Assembly: GCF_014268885.2 (NCBI RefSeq)
Contig: NZ_CP077095.1
Location: 1,125,001-1,189,000, forward strand
Length of the DNA: 64,000 bases
Direction of reading: 5' to 3'
Origin: Pseudomonas xantholysinigenes
GTDB taxonomy: Bacteria > Pseudomonadota > Gammaproteobacteria > Pseudomonadales > Pseudomonadaceae
Shown: in pieces, positions 25,271 to 33,873 of the stretch
Layout of the letters: each line of letters begins with the position of its first letter
How positions within the stretch are numbered: position 1 is the first letter of the stretch
Position numbers and translations under genes: made by a program
The notes under the pieces: model-generated
What the model saw: only the letters and a program-made list of their open reading frames with translations
What the model was told of the DNA's origin: nothing
Databases searched by the model: none

Positions 25271-25807
25271 ATGACAAGCCTTTCCACCCCCTGGAACGCC
25301 CAGCCGGCGTTCCAGGCCATCGTCGATGATCTCCTGGCTCACTACAGCGACCTGCGGCGCTACCTCGGCGGCCGCCTGCGCAACCCCGACGACGCCGCCG
25401 ATATCGCCCAGTCGAGTTTCGCCCAGGCTTATGCCCATGCGCTCAATGCGCCGGTGATCAACGCCCGTGCCTTGCTGTTCCAGGCCGCGCGCAACCTGTG
25501 CATCGACCAATACCGGCGGCGTACCACCGAGCTGGCGGCACTGGAAGACTGGCTGGTGCGCGCCGAGCCGTTCAGCCCGAGCGTGGAGGCGATCATGATC
25601 GCCCGCGAACAGCTGCAGCACCTGATTGCGCGCATCGAGCGCATGCCGCGCTTGCGCCGCGAGGTATTCGTTCGCGTGCGCCTGCATGGCCATAGCCATC
25701 GCGAAGTGTGCGAGGCACTGGGGCTGTCGGCCAAGTCGGTCGAGCTGCATATCGCCCGGGCCGTGTTCGACTTGTCCGAGCTGCGCCTGGCCGCTCGCCA
25801 TGACTGA
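25271..25807 (+). CDS. ECF sigma factor, FecI type, of the siderophore system
   Basis: A 178-residue sigma factor. Region 2 has LRNPDDAADIAQSSFAQAYA and ARALLFQAARNLCIDQYRRR. Region 4 has IERMPRLRREVFVRVRLHGHSHREVCEALGLSAKSVELHIARAV. The ATG at 25271 gives the usual length; earlier start codons fall within a Fur-like palindrome. The stop overlaps the start of fecR by 8 nt. Confidence 0.87.
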   Translation: MTSLSTPWNAQPAFQAIVDDLLAHYSDLRRYLGGRLRNPDDAADIAQSSFAQAYAHALNAPVINARALLFQAARNLCIDQYRRRTTELAALEDWLVRAEPFSPSVEAIMIAREQLQHLIARIERMPRLRREVFVRVRLHGHSHREVCEALGLSAKSVELHIARAVFDLSELRLAARHD

Positions 25808-26762
25808 GCCGGTGGCGCCGCGCAAGGTACGGCAGGCGTTGGTCTACCTGGCGGCCTTGCACGGCGAGGACCCCGAGCGTGTCGGCAAGACCCAGGGGCT
25901 GGTCCAGCGCTGGCGCGGCAAGAGTGCCGAGCATGAAAGGGCCTGGCAGGAGGCCGAGCAGCGCTGGCAATTGGTGCATCGCCTGGTACCGCAATTGCGT
26001 GGCGCGGTGCAGCCGCAGGCCTTCGACCCTGGGCGCCGGCGCGTGCTGCGCCAGGGCGGCGCGCTGGCCGTGCTGCTGGCCGCGGGGGGCTGGCTGGGCT
26101 GGATGTTCCAGCGTACCGCGGCGTACCAGCAAGACCTGCAGACCGGCCACGGGCAAGCGCCGCAAGCCTTGCCGCTGGCCGATGGCAGCCAGTTGCAGGT
26201 GGCGGCCGAAAGCAACCTGCGGGTGCGTTTCGATCATCTCCGGCGCCAGGTGCTGCTGCTGCATGGCCATGTCTATTTCGACGTGGCTCATGAGCGCTGG
26301 CGTTCATTCCTGGTCAGCACCCGGCTGGGCAGCGTGGAAGTGCTCGGCACCGCGTTCACCGTCAGTGATCGCGGTGGTCGGGTGCAAGTAGCGGTGGCCC
26401 GGGGGCGGGTGCAGGTGCGGGACCTGCAAGGTGGCGAGCAGCTGTTGCGCGCCGGCGAGCGTATTTGCCTGGACGCCGATGGGCGCCTTGGCAGCCTGCG
26501 CGGTGGCGGTGCCTATGGCCCGGACCTGGCGCACTGGCAACGCGGCTGGTGGTCGTTCACCGATCAACGTTTGGATGAGGTGATCGCCGAGCTCAACGCC
26601 TATGTCACACCTGCCATCGAGGTCGACCCAGGTGTGGCGGATTTGCGTCTGACCGGCAGTTTTCCGAGCGATCGGCCCCAGGTGTTACTCGAGGCATTGC
26701 CGTCCATCCTGCCGGTCAGGTTGTTCGAGCAGGCGGGGTTGCGGCGATTTGTACGCAATTGA
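25800..26762 (+). CDS. FecR-family anti-sigma regulator of the siderophore system
   Basis: A 320-residue protein beginning MTEPVAPRKVRQALVYLAAL. RWRGKSAEHERAWQEAEQRW is the cytoplasmic anti-sigma segment. A helix near residues 80-95 (GGALAVLLAAGGWLGWMF) leads to the periplasmic FecR domain (LPLADGSQLQVAAESNLRV, SVEVLGTAFTVSDRG). It overlaps the sigma gene by 8 nt and is followed by the receptor after 89 bp. Confidence 0.87.
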   Translation: MTEPVAPRKVRQALVYLAALHGEDPERVGKTQGLVQRWRGKSAEHERAWQEAEQRWQLVHRLVPQLRGAVQPQAFDPGRRRVLRQGGALAVLLAAGGWLGWMFQRTAAYQQDLQTGHGQAPQALPLADGSQLQVAAESNLRVRFDHLRRQVLLLHGHVYFDVAHERWRSFLVSTRLGSVEVLGTAFTVSDRGGRVQVAVARGRVQVRDLQGGEQLLRAGERICLDADGRLGSLRGGGAYGPDLAHWQRGWWSFTDQRLDEVIAELNAYVTPAIEVDPGVADLRLTGSFPSDRPQVLLEALPSILPVRLFEQAGLRRFVRN

Positions 26763-26851
26763 GGCGGCTCCTGTGGGTTGAAACAGGTTTGAGGGGTAAA
26801 CCGCCGCTGCCGCGTCTTCAGCTGTGAACCCACCTCTCGCAAGGACTGATC

Positions 26852-29215
26852 ATGTCGTCGTTATCCTCCCGTTTCCCCGGCACTCTGCGGCGCCTGGCTT
26901 TGGCCTGCGCCCTGGGCGGCAGCAGCCTGGCACTGGCCGACAGCCAGCCGCTGAGCCTCGACCTGCCAGGCCAGTCGCTGGAAGCCATGGTGCATGCCCT
27001 GGCGCATGAATCGGGTGTGGCGATCGCCGCCGACAGCCGTCTGTTGGCAGGGCGCAGCGCGCCGGCCCTGCACGGCCGCTACACCGTGCTGCAGGCCCTG
27101 CGCCTGCTATTGGCCGGCAGCGAGCTGGTGGCGGTGGAGGAGAATGGCGTGATCATCCTGCGCGGCCCCGGCGATGACGGTGCGCTGACCCTGGGCGCGA
27201 CCACGGTCAATGCCGCCGGCTTCAACAGCGACCTGCCGGAGAGCTATAGCGGTGGCCAGGTGGCCCGCGGCGCGCGCGTCGGCATGCTCGGCAACCGCGA
27301 CCTCATGGATACCCCGTTCAGCGTCACCGCCTACACCGCCAAGACCATCGAGAACCAGCAGAGCGGCACGGTCGGCGCAGTGTTGCGCAATGACCCGTCG
27401 ATCCGTTTCAGCACCGGTGAAGGGCATGCCTACGAGAACTTCATGATCCGTGGCTACGCCCTGGACTCCACCGAACTGGCGTTGGGCGGCCTGTACGGCC
27501 TGGCTCCCGATGGCCACGTGCCGACCGAATTCCTCGAGCGGGTCGAGGTACTCAAGGGCCCGGGCGCGCTGCTCAATGGCATGGCGCCCAACGGCGGTGT
27601 GGGCGGGGTGGTCAACCTGGTGCCCAAGCGCGCCGGCGAGGCGCCGTTGACCCGGCTGACCACCAGCTATGTGTCCGACGGCTATGTGGCCGAGCACATC
27701 GATATTGGCCGGCGTTTCGCCGATGGCCGTTTCGGCGTGCGCTTCAACGGCGTGTACGGCAGTGGCGACACCGGCGTGAACGAGCAGTCCAAGGACCGGA
27801 CCCTGGCGTCATTGGGGCTGGACTATCGGGGCGACGATTTCAAGCTCGAGCTGGACGCCTACGAAAGCCATGAAACGCTCGACAATGGCAGCCCGATGAT
27901 GGCCGGTTTCTCCAAGCTCAAGCAGGTCACCCGGGCGCCTAAACCCGACACCAACATCCTCGAAGGCATCCACGCCAAGCAGATCAGCAAGGCCGTGGTG
28001 GTGCGTGGCGAGTACCAGCTGGATGACAACTGGAGCGCCTACGCCAGCGTCGGCGGCGCACGCACCCGCTACGACGGTTTCCTCAACGGCACCCGGGTGG
28101 TGGTGACCAAGGCCGATGGCACCGCCTCTGGCGAAACCTACAACCAGGCCGGCTACACCCACAGCCTGTCCACCGAGGCCGGTTTGCGTGGCAACTTCAT
28201 GACCGGTCCGGTCAGCCACCAGCTAGTGCTCAGCACCACGCTGCTGCACCAGGACATCGGGCGCGCGCCGACCGTGACCGGCAAGGAATACACCACCAAT
28301 ATCTATCATCCGGGCAAGGCGATCATCGCCGCCGACCACGGCAGCAGCACCAAGACCGGCGACAACACCCTGTCGAGCTTCGCCGTGGCCGATACTTTGG
28401 GCTTTCTCGACGAGCGCGTGCTGTTGACCTTGGGCGTGCGCGCGCAACGGGTGCGACAGAAGCTGAGCAAGCCCTCCTATGACGAGCGCAAGCTGACTCC
28501 GGCCCTGGGCATCGTGCTCAAGCCTTGGGACGCGCCAGTGTCGCTATATGCCAACTACATCGAGGGCCTGACTCAGGGGGGCATTGTCACCGACGTGAAT
28601 GCGGCCAACCATGACGAACAGTTCGCGCCCTATGTCGCGAAGCAGATGGAAGCCGGGGTGAAGTGGGACCTGGGTGATTTCACCCATACCTTGGCGCTGT
28701 TCCAGATCGAAAAGCCGAGCATGATCTACGACAAGCCCAGCAATCGTTACAGCGACGACGGCGAGCAGCGTAACCGTGGCGTGGAGTGGAGCATGTTCGG
28801 CGAAGTCACCCCCAGCGTGCGCCTGCTCGGTGGCGTGACCTACACCCGGGCGGTGCTGACCAAGACTGCTAGTGGCGCGATGGATGGCAACACCGCCCGT
28901 GGGGTGCCGGCCTGGTCGGCCAACCTGGGGGCCGAGTGGGACCTGCCGTGGGTCCAGGGCCTGACCTTGACCGCGCTGGGCATTCACAGCAGTTCCCAGT
29001 ACCTCGACTCCGCCAACGATCTGAAGATTCCGCAGTGGACTCGCTACGACCTCGGTGCGCGTTATGCCACTCGCGTGCTGAGCAAGGACGTGACCCTGCG
29101 CGCCAGCCTGGAGAACGTCGAGAACCGCGCCTATTGGGCCGGGGTGTTCAACGACGGTTACGCCACCGTCAGCGAGCCGCGCACCCTCAAGCTTTCCGCC
29201 AGCATCGACTTCTGA
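26852..29215 (+). CDS. TonB-dependent siderophore receptor with STN domain
   Basis: A 787-residue outer-membrane receptor. A signal peptide (cleavage near SSLALADS) and STN domain (LSLDLPGQSLEAMVHALAHE) precede the plug (VMRNDPS-like VLRNDPSIRFSTG, MIRGYALDSTELALGGLYGL, VEVLKGPGALLNGMAPNGGV) and barrel ending in LKLSASIDF. It belongs to the siderophore receptor group. The neighbouring sigma/FecR pair should induce it when the siderophore is bound, and the downstream esterase suggests a tri-ester catecholate ligand such as enterobactin or its breakdown products; the ligand itself is inference. Confidence 0.87.
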   Translation: MSSLSSRFPGTLRRLALACALGGSSLALADSQPLSLDLPGQSLEAMVHALAHESGVAIAADSRLLAGRSAPALHGRYTVLQALRLLLAGSELVAVEENGVIILRGPGDDGALTLGATTVNAAGFNSDLPESYSGGQVARGARVGMLGNRDLMDTPFSVTAYTAKTIENQQSGTVGAVLRNDPSIRFSTGEGHAYENFMIRGYALDSTELALGGLYGLAPDGHVPTEFLERVEVLKGPGALLNGMAPNGGVGGVVNLVPKRAGEAPLTRLTTSYVSDGYVAEHIDIGRRFADGRFGVRFNGVYGSGDTGVNEQSKDRTLASLGLDYRGDDFKLELDAYESHETLDNGSPMMAGFSKLKQVTRAPKPDTNILEGIHAKQISKAVVVRGEYQLDDNWSAYASVGGARTRYDGFLNGTRVVVTKADGTASGETYNQAGYTHSLSTEAGLRGNFMTGPVSHQLVLSTTLLHQDIGRAPTVTGKEYTTNIYHPGKAIIAADHGSSTKTGDNTLSSFAVADTLGFLDERVLLTLGVRAQRVRQKLSKPSYDERKLTPALGIVLKPWDAPVSLYANYIEGLTQGGIVTDVNAANHDEQFAPYVAKQMEAGVKWDLGDFTHTLALFQIEKPSMIYDKPSNRYSDDGEQRNRGVEWSMFGEVTPSVRLLGGVTYTRAVLTKTASGAMDGNTARGVPAWSANLGAEWDLPWVQGLTLTALGIHSSSQYLDSANDLKIPQWTRYDLGARYATRVLSKDVTLRASLENVENRAYWAGVFNDGYATVSEPRTLKLSASIDF

Positions 29216-29222
29216 GGTGAAC

Positions 29223-30824
29223 ATGCGAACACTCAAGCGCTTTAGCAGTGTCCTGGCCCTGGTTGCCTGGGCCTCAATCCCGGCGCTGGCCAGCGACGGC
29301 AGTACCTTGACCATAGGGCAAGCGGTCGAAGGCCAGGCCAGCAACGCCAGCCGACCCGCCTGGCAGTTGCCCCTCAAGGCGGGCGACCTGGTTCGCGGCA
29401 AGGTGGATGGCGATATCAGCCTGCGCCTGCTCGATGGCAAGGGTAATCCCCTGCGCTTGTTGATCGACGGCATGGACCTGCCCCGCGACTTCCTGTTTGT
29501 CGCCGATCGAACCGGTGATTTTGCCGTACGTGCCGAACCGCTGCCGACTCGGCCAGAGGCACGCTTCGTCTTGCGTCTGGAACAGGTCGTGTCGCAGGCC
29601 GAACAAGCTCGCCCAGCCGAGCCATTGCGCAGCCCGGCATTGCGGGCGTTGGCGCAACAACTGGCGTCGGGCGCGGGCACCGAGGCGTTCTGGAAGGCAC
29701 GGGCCGAGGCCGGCACGCCGATGGTCGAGGCTGTGCCCGGGCAGCCCGGGCAGCGCTTGGTGACCTTCCTCTGGCGTGGCGCGCGGGAGAACGTGCGGGT
29801 ATTCGGGGCGCCAACGGGCAATCATGAACCGTTGCTGCGACTCGCCCAGAGCGATGTCTGGTACCGCAGCTTCGAGGTGCCGGCGAGCAGCCGCCTCAGC
29901 TACCAGATGGCGCCCGATGTGCCGGCCTCGGATGACCGCCGGATGATCCTGGCCACCACTCGCCGCGACCCACTCAATCCGAAGGGTTTCGCCGATGCCA
30001 GCGGCGATCCGTGGTTGTCGCGTTCACGTCTGGAGTTGCCGGATGCCGCGCCGCAACCATGGGTTGCACGCCGCGACGATGTGGCGCGCGGCAGCGTCGA
30101 GCGCAAGCGCCTGGCCAGTGTGCTATTGGGCAATGAACGGGATATCTATCTCTATCGTCCCGCCGGCTGGCGTGCCGGCAAGGCGGACCAGGCCGTGATG
30201 GTGTTGTTCGACGCCCATGCCTACACCCGCCAGGTACCGACGCCGACGATGCTCGACAACCTGATCGCCGATGGCCTGATACCGCCTACCGCGGCGATCA
30301 TCATTGCCAACCCCAGCGGGGCCAGCCGCGAGCGCGAGCTGCCACCCAACCCGATGTTCGCCCGTTTCATGGCCGAGGAGCTGATGCCCTGGGCCGCGGC
30401 GCAGGGCGTGGCGGCGCCGGCGGCGCGCACGGTGGTGGCTGGCTCCAGCTATGGCGGCCTGGCATCGGCCTACCTGGGGCTCAGGCACCCTGAACTGTTT
30501 GGCAATGTGCTGAGCATGTCGGGTTCGTATTGGTGGCCGCTGACCGGTGATGAACCCGGCTGGTTGACCCGCGAGTACGTCAAGGCACCACGCCAGCCGC
30601 TGCGGTTCTATCTGCAATCCGGGTTGTTCGAAGGGCCGAAGATCGTCGACACCAACCGCCACCTGCGCGATGTGCTGTTGGCCAAGGGCTACCCCGTGGA
30701 ACAGGTGGAGTTCCCGGCGGGGCATGACTACCTGCAATGGCGGGGCAGCCTGCCTTGTGGGTTGATCAGCCTGCTCGGCCGCGGCACCAAGGCCGTGGCG
30801 CAGGCGTGCGTACCGCAGGGTTAG
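29223..30824 (+). CDS. Secreted enterochelin esterase-like hydrolase
   Basis: A 533-residue protein with signal peptide MRTLKRFSSVLALVAWASIPALA. An N-terminal beta domain is followed by an IroE/Fes-type alpha/beta-hydrolase: VMVLFDAHAY, IIIANPSGASRERELPPNP, and VVAGSSYGGLAS with nucleophile Ser409. The late His501 (AGHDYLQW) completes the triad. The role is periplasmic hydrolysis of ferric tri-catecholate siderophores to release iron, like PfeE. The ATG at 29223 follows a GAGG 5 nt upstream. The start is 8 bp from the receptor stop. Confidence 0.84.
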   Translation: MRTLKRFSSVLALVAWASIPALASDGSTLTIGQAVEGQASNASRPAWQLPLKAGDLVRGKVDGDISLRLLDGKGNPLRLLIDGMDLPRDFLFVADRTGDFAVRAEPLPTRPEARFVLRLEQVVSQAEQARPAEPLRSPALRALAQQLASGAGTEAFWKARAEAGTPMVEAVPGQPGQRLVTFLWRGARENVRVFGAPTGNHEPLLRLAQSDVWYRSFEVPASSRLSYQMAPDVPASDDRRMILATTRRDPLNPKGFADASGDPWLSRSRLELPDAAPQPWVARRDDVARGSVERKRLASVLLGNERDIYLYRPAGWRAGKADQAVMVLFDAHAYTRQVPTPTMLDNLIADGLIPPTAAIIIANPSGASRERELPPNPMFARFMAEELMPWAAAQGVAAPAARTVVAGSSYGGLASAYLGLRHPELFGNVLSMSGSYWWPLTGDEPGWLTREYVKAPRQPLRFYLQSGLFEGPKIVDTNRHLRDVLLAKGYPVEQVEFPAGHDYLQWRGSLPCGLISLLGRGTKAVAQACVPQG

Positions 30825-30849
30825 GTGCCTTGATCAGGAAAGGCGTGGG

Positions 30850-31137
30850 TCAGTGGGCGAGTGCCTTGAGCACGTGGTCAGGGTCGTTGTGAATGGCACG
30901 CAGCAACGCCTTGGCTGGCCCGGTAGGCTCCCGGCGCCCCTGTTCCCAATTGCGCAGGGTCGCTACCTGAACATCGATCATTTCGGCAAAGCGCGTCTGG
31001 GACAACCCGGTCGCCTTGCGGATGTTTTTGACCTGCAGGGCGTCGATCTCGAACTGGCGGGCGGGTTGGCGCCGGCCATGGACGATGGCGTCCATCTGCT
31101 CCACGCTTTCCATCAGTTCGTCGAAGAGGCGATTCAT
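30850..31137 (-). CDS. HTH antitoxin, NadS/HigA type
   Basis: A 95-residue protein. MNRLFDELMESVEQMDAIVH is followed by an XRE-type HTH (VKNIRKATGLSQTRFAEMIDVQVATLRNWEQGRREPTGPAKALLRAI). It overlaps the upstream toxin gene by ATGA. This is the NadS-type organization in which the toxin gene comes first. It should neutralize the toxin and repress the operon. Confidence 0.84.
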   Translation of the reverse strand: MNRLFDELMESVEQMDAIVHGRRQPARQFEIDALQVKNIRKATGLSQTRFAEMIDVQVATLRNWEQGRREPTGPAKALLRAIHNDPDHVLKALAH

Positions 31138-31454
31138 GGTTGGCTCCAGTGTGCGATGACGGCTTTCAGTGCTTTGCGTTGCTCGGCATTGAGGTCGGGT
31201 TGTTCGTTCTTGGGGTAGATGTAGAGCATTGCAATGTGCGATGCGGATACGAAGTGGTAATAGATCACCCGGGCGCCACCCCGTTTGCCGTGCCCCTTCG
31301 CGGCGATGCGGATCTTGCGCAGGCCACCGGTGCCTTCGATCGTATCGCCCGCATCGGGGCACATCAGCAGACGGACCTGCAGCAACCGGTAGCTCTCATC
31401 GTCGAGCAGTTCCTGGACGCGTTTGGTGAAGATGGCCGTTTCGGTGAAGAGCAT
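31134..31454 (-). CDS. RelE/HigB-family toxin
   Basis: A 106-residue protein: FTETAIFTKRVQELLDDESYRLLQ, GGLRKIRIAAKGHGKRGGARVIYYHFVS, and YPKNEQPDLNAEQRKALKAVI, the RelE/HigB mRNA-interferase fold. On the minus strand TATACA lies 8 nt from the ATG and no ribosome binding site is visible, so the transcript may be leaderless. The antitoxin overlaps its end by 4 nt. Confidence 0.84.
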   Translation of the reverse strand: MLFTETAIFTKRVQELLDDESYRLLQVRLLMCPDAGDTIEGTGGLRKIRIAAKGHGKRGGARVIYYHFVSASHIAMLYIYPKNEQPDLNAEQRKALKAVIAHWSQP

Positions 31455-31584
31455 AGCACTGTATACGCCATTGGCGCAGCTTTTCGTCGGGACAAAGCTA
31501 CGGAGGAAAATGAGGCCTCAGGCTACCCGCTGGGCTTTTGCCGGTGGTGTCATTCTCCTCAACAGAGGGCGTAGTCCCTTTCCC

Positions 31585-33285
31585 TTACTGCTCTTTCAGC
31601 GCCTGGCGGCTTCTGTTGCGCCATACCCGATACGCCCGAATCCCCGCGCGCACCGAGCCGAACAGCAGCTTGTCTTCCATCTCCCGGGCCATCCCCGAGC
31701 GCACCAGCATGCGCAGGAAGGTGCCACGGGCGCGGGCAATGGCGAAGTGGATGCCCTGGGCGGCGAGGGTATCGCGTACCTCGCGCAGGGCGGCGATGCC
31801 ACTGACATCGATACTGGTCACCGCCTCGGCGTCGAACAGCACCACCTGGGTCTGCTCGCTGCCTTGCACGGCGTCGAGCAGGCGCATCTTGAAGTAGTCG
31901 GCATTGAAGAACAGGATCGCGTCGTCGAAGCGATACACCAGCAGCCCTGGCACGGTGCGCGCCTCCTTGTGCTGGCGCACGTCCACCTGCCCCTCGACGC
32001 CTGGCATCCAGCCAAGCACCGCGTCGGTGGGCTGGTAGATGCTGTACAACAGACGCAGGATGGCTAGGGTCACGGCGAACACGATGCCCGGCAGCACACC
32101 CAGGCCGAGCACGCCGACGGTGGTCAGCAGGCACAGCCAGAACTCGAAGCGGCTGAGGCGACGGATTGTCTTGAGCGACTTGACGTCGATCAGCCCCCAG
32201 CCGGCCATCAGTAGCACGGCGCCCAGCGCCGCCTGGGGAATCCAGGCCATGGGCGCGGTGAAGAACAGCAGGATCAGCGCGATCACCAGCGCGGCGATGA
32301 TGCCCACCAGCTGGCTCTTGCCACCGACCATGTCGTTGACCGCGGTGCGCGAGTCGGCGCCGCTGATGGCGAAGCCTTGGGAGATGCCAGCGGCCAGGTT
32401 GCTCACGCCGAGGGCGACGAATTCATGGTTGGCGTTGATCGCATAGCCATGGCGGGCGGCGAAGCTGCGGGCGGTGAGCATGGCGCTGCAAAAACTGATG
32501 GTGGCGATACCCAGGGCGTCGCGCAGCAGGCTCTTGGTTTCCGCCAGGGTGCTCTGCGGCCAGGCCAGCTCGGGGATACCAGCCGGCACCGGGCCGAGGA
32601 TCGCCACGCCGAAGCGGTCAAGGCCGAACAGCCCGGCCAGGGCGGTGAACACCACCACGGTGACCAGCGCTGCCGGTAGCCGCGGGTGACGCCGGGGCAG
32701 CCAGATCAGCAGGCCGAGCGCGGCCAGGCCGATGACCAGGGTCAGCCAGTGGATCTCGCCCAGGCGTTGGAGGAAATTGACCAGGCTGAGGATGAATCCG
32801 TCGCCTTCGATCGTGAACCCCACCACCTTCGACAATTGCCCGGCGATCAGGCTCAGGCCGATGCCGTTGAGGTAACCGATCAGGATCGGCCGGGAGAAGA
32901 AGCTGGCGATAAAGCCCGCCCGTGCCACCCCGGCGGCGATCAGCATCGCCCCCACCAGCACGGTGACGATCACCGACAGTTCGGCGATGCGCTGTGGATC
33001 GCCCATGGCCAGTGGCGCCACGGCGCCGCCGATCATGGCACAGGTGGCGGCATCAGGGCCGACCATCAATTGGCGCGAACTGCCGATCAGGGCGTAGACC
33101 ATCATTGGCAGCACGCAGGCGTACAGGCCGTATTGCGGTGGCAGGCCGACGATCTGTGCATAGGCGATGGCGATGGGGATCTGGATCGCGGCCACTGACA
33201 GCCCGGCCTGCACGTCGGCATGGAACCATTCGCGGCGGTAGTGCAGCAGGTTGGCCAGGCCCGGTAGCCAGCGAGAAAGAAACAT
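31585..33285 (-). CDS. SulP-family anion transporter with STAS domain
   Basis: A 566-residue SulP transporter. About ten to twelve helices include VAAIQIPIAIAYAQIVGLPPQYGLYACVLPM, GPDAATCAMIGG, and NEFVALGVSNLAAGISQGFAISGADSRTAVNDM. The C-terminal STAS domain has DDAILFFNADYFKMRLLDAV and VLFDAEAVTSIDVSGIAALREV. It could carry sulfate or bicarbonate; no carbonic anhydrase is nearby. The ATG at 33285 begins the conserved N-terminus. Confidence 0.85.
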   Translation of the reverse strand: MFLSRWLPGLANLLHYRREWFHADVQAGLSVAAIQIPIAIAYAQIVGLPPQYGLYACVLPMMVYALIGSSRQLMVGPDAATCAMIGGAVAPLAMGDPQRIAELSVIVTVLVGAMLIAAGVARAGFIASFFSRPILIGYLNGIGLSLIAGQLSKVVGFTIEGDGFILSLVNFLQRLGEIHWLTLVIGLAALGLLIWLPRRHPRLPAALVTVVVFTALAGLFGLDRFGVAILGPVPAGIPELAWPQSTLAETKSLLRDALGIATISFCSAMLTARSFAARHGYAINANHEFVALGVSNLAAGISQGFAISGADSRTAVNDMVGGKSQLVGIIAALVIALILLFFTAPMAWIPQAALGAVLLMAGWGLIDVKSLKTIRRLSRFEFWLCLLTTVGVLGLGVLPGIVFAVTLAILRLLYSIYQPTDAVLGWMPGVEGQVDVRQHKEARTVPGLLVYRFDDAILFFNADYFKMRLLDAVQGSEQTQVVLFDAEAVTSIDVSGIAALREVRDTLAAQGIHFAIARARGTFLRMLVRSGMAREMEDKLLFGSVRAGIRAYRVWRNRSRQALKEQ

Positions 33286-33684
33286 GCGCAGTCCTTTGGA
33301 AATGTTTCGGGAAGCTTAGGTGTATGCGCCGACAGCCGCTGCGCGTGCACGGCGATTCTGGCGCAGGCCAGGCGGGATGGCCATGGGCCAGGTCAATGAA
33401 AGGTTGTGGTGGTGGGAGCAACTGTCTTGCTCAACTGATAAAGCCAGCGCGGTCGCTGTGGGAGCGGCTTCAGCCACGAAGCAAGCGACGCGGTGTTCAC
33501 GGGAGAGCCTGCTCTCATAGGGATCGCGCCAGATTGAGCAATACTGTTGCGCTCACGTCGATGAACGCATCCTGATCGCACAATGAACAAGGCCCGACTA
33601 GCGTATGCGCCAGTCGGGCCTTGTGCGTGGATTCGGGATGTTGCCGGAAGCTCGACGGATGCAGCGGATTGTCCGGAGCAAAAT
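33286..33684. other. Intergenic region between sulP and tRNA-Gly
   Basis: Holds the sulP promoter, a single REP-like arm (about 33455-33482, gctgtgggagcggcttcagc), and the tRNA terminator at 33588-33623. I see no gene. Confidence 0.6.
33588..33623 (-). terminator. Intrinsic terminator of tRNA-Gly
   Basis: caaggcccgact and agtcgggccttg form a 12-bp stem; on the minus strand the hairpin follows the tRNA by about 60 nt. Confidence 0.7.
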
Positions 33685-33758
33685 TGGAGCGGGTAGAGGG
33701 AATCGAACCCTCAACTAAAGCTTGGGAAGCTTTCGTTTTGCCACTAAACTATACCCGC
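33685..33758 (-). tRNA. tRNA-Gly (anticodon CCC)
   Basis: Reverse strand folds as a cloverleaf: acceptor GCGGGTA/TACCCGC, T-loop GGGTTCGATTCCC, anticodon stem AAAGC/GCTTT around TTCCCAA, giving CCC. The 3' CCA is encoded. Length is 74 nt including CCA. Confidence 0.95.
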
Positions 33759-33873
33759 TTCGGCGCTCGACTTTTTACCATAACCCCCCTCGAATTAGAA
33801 GCCCGAGGTTATAAAAAGCCTGTCGGCGGCCCGCAGCCTGTGGGTAGAGGAGGGCTACAGGTCGCCGATGCGC

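Noticed and set aside
33685..33758. tRNA-Gly as an attachment site of a genomic island
   Set aside because: No integrase, no duplicated tRNA 3' end and no phage genes are nearby. The accessory region to its left could be old, but the tRNA shows no direct repeat that I can find.
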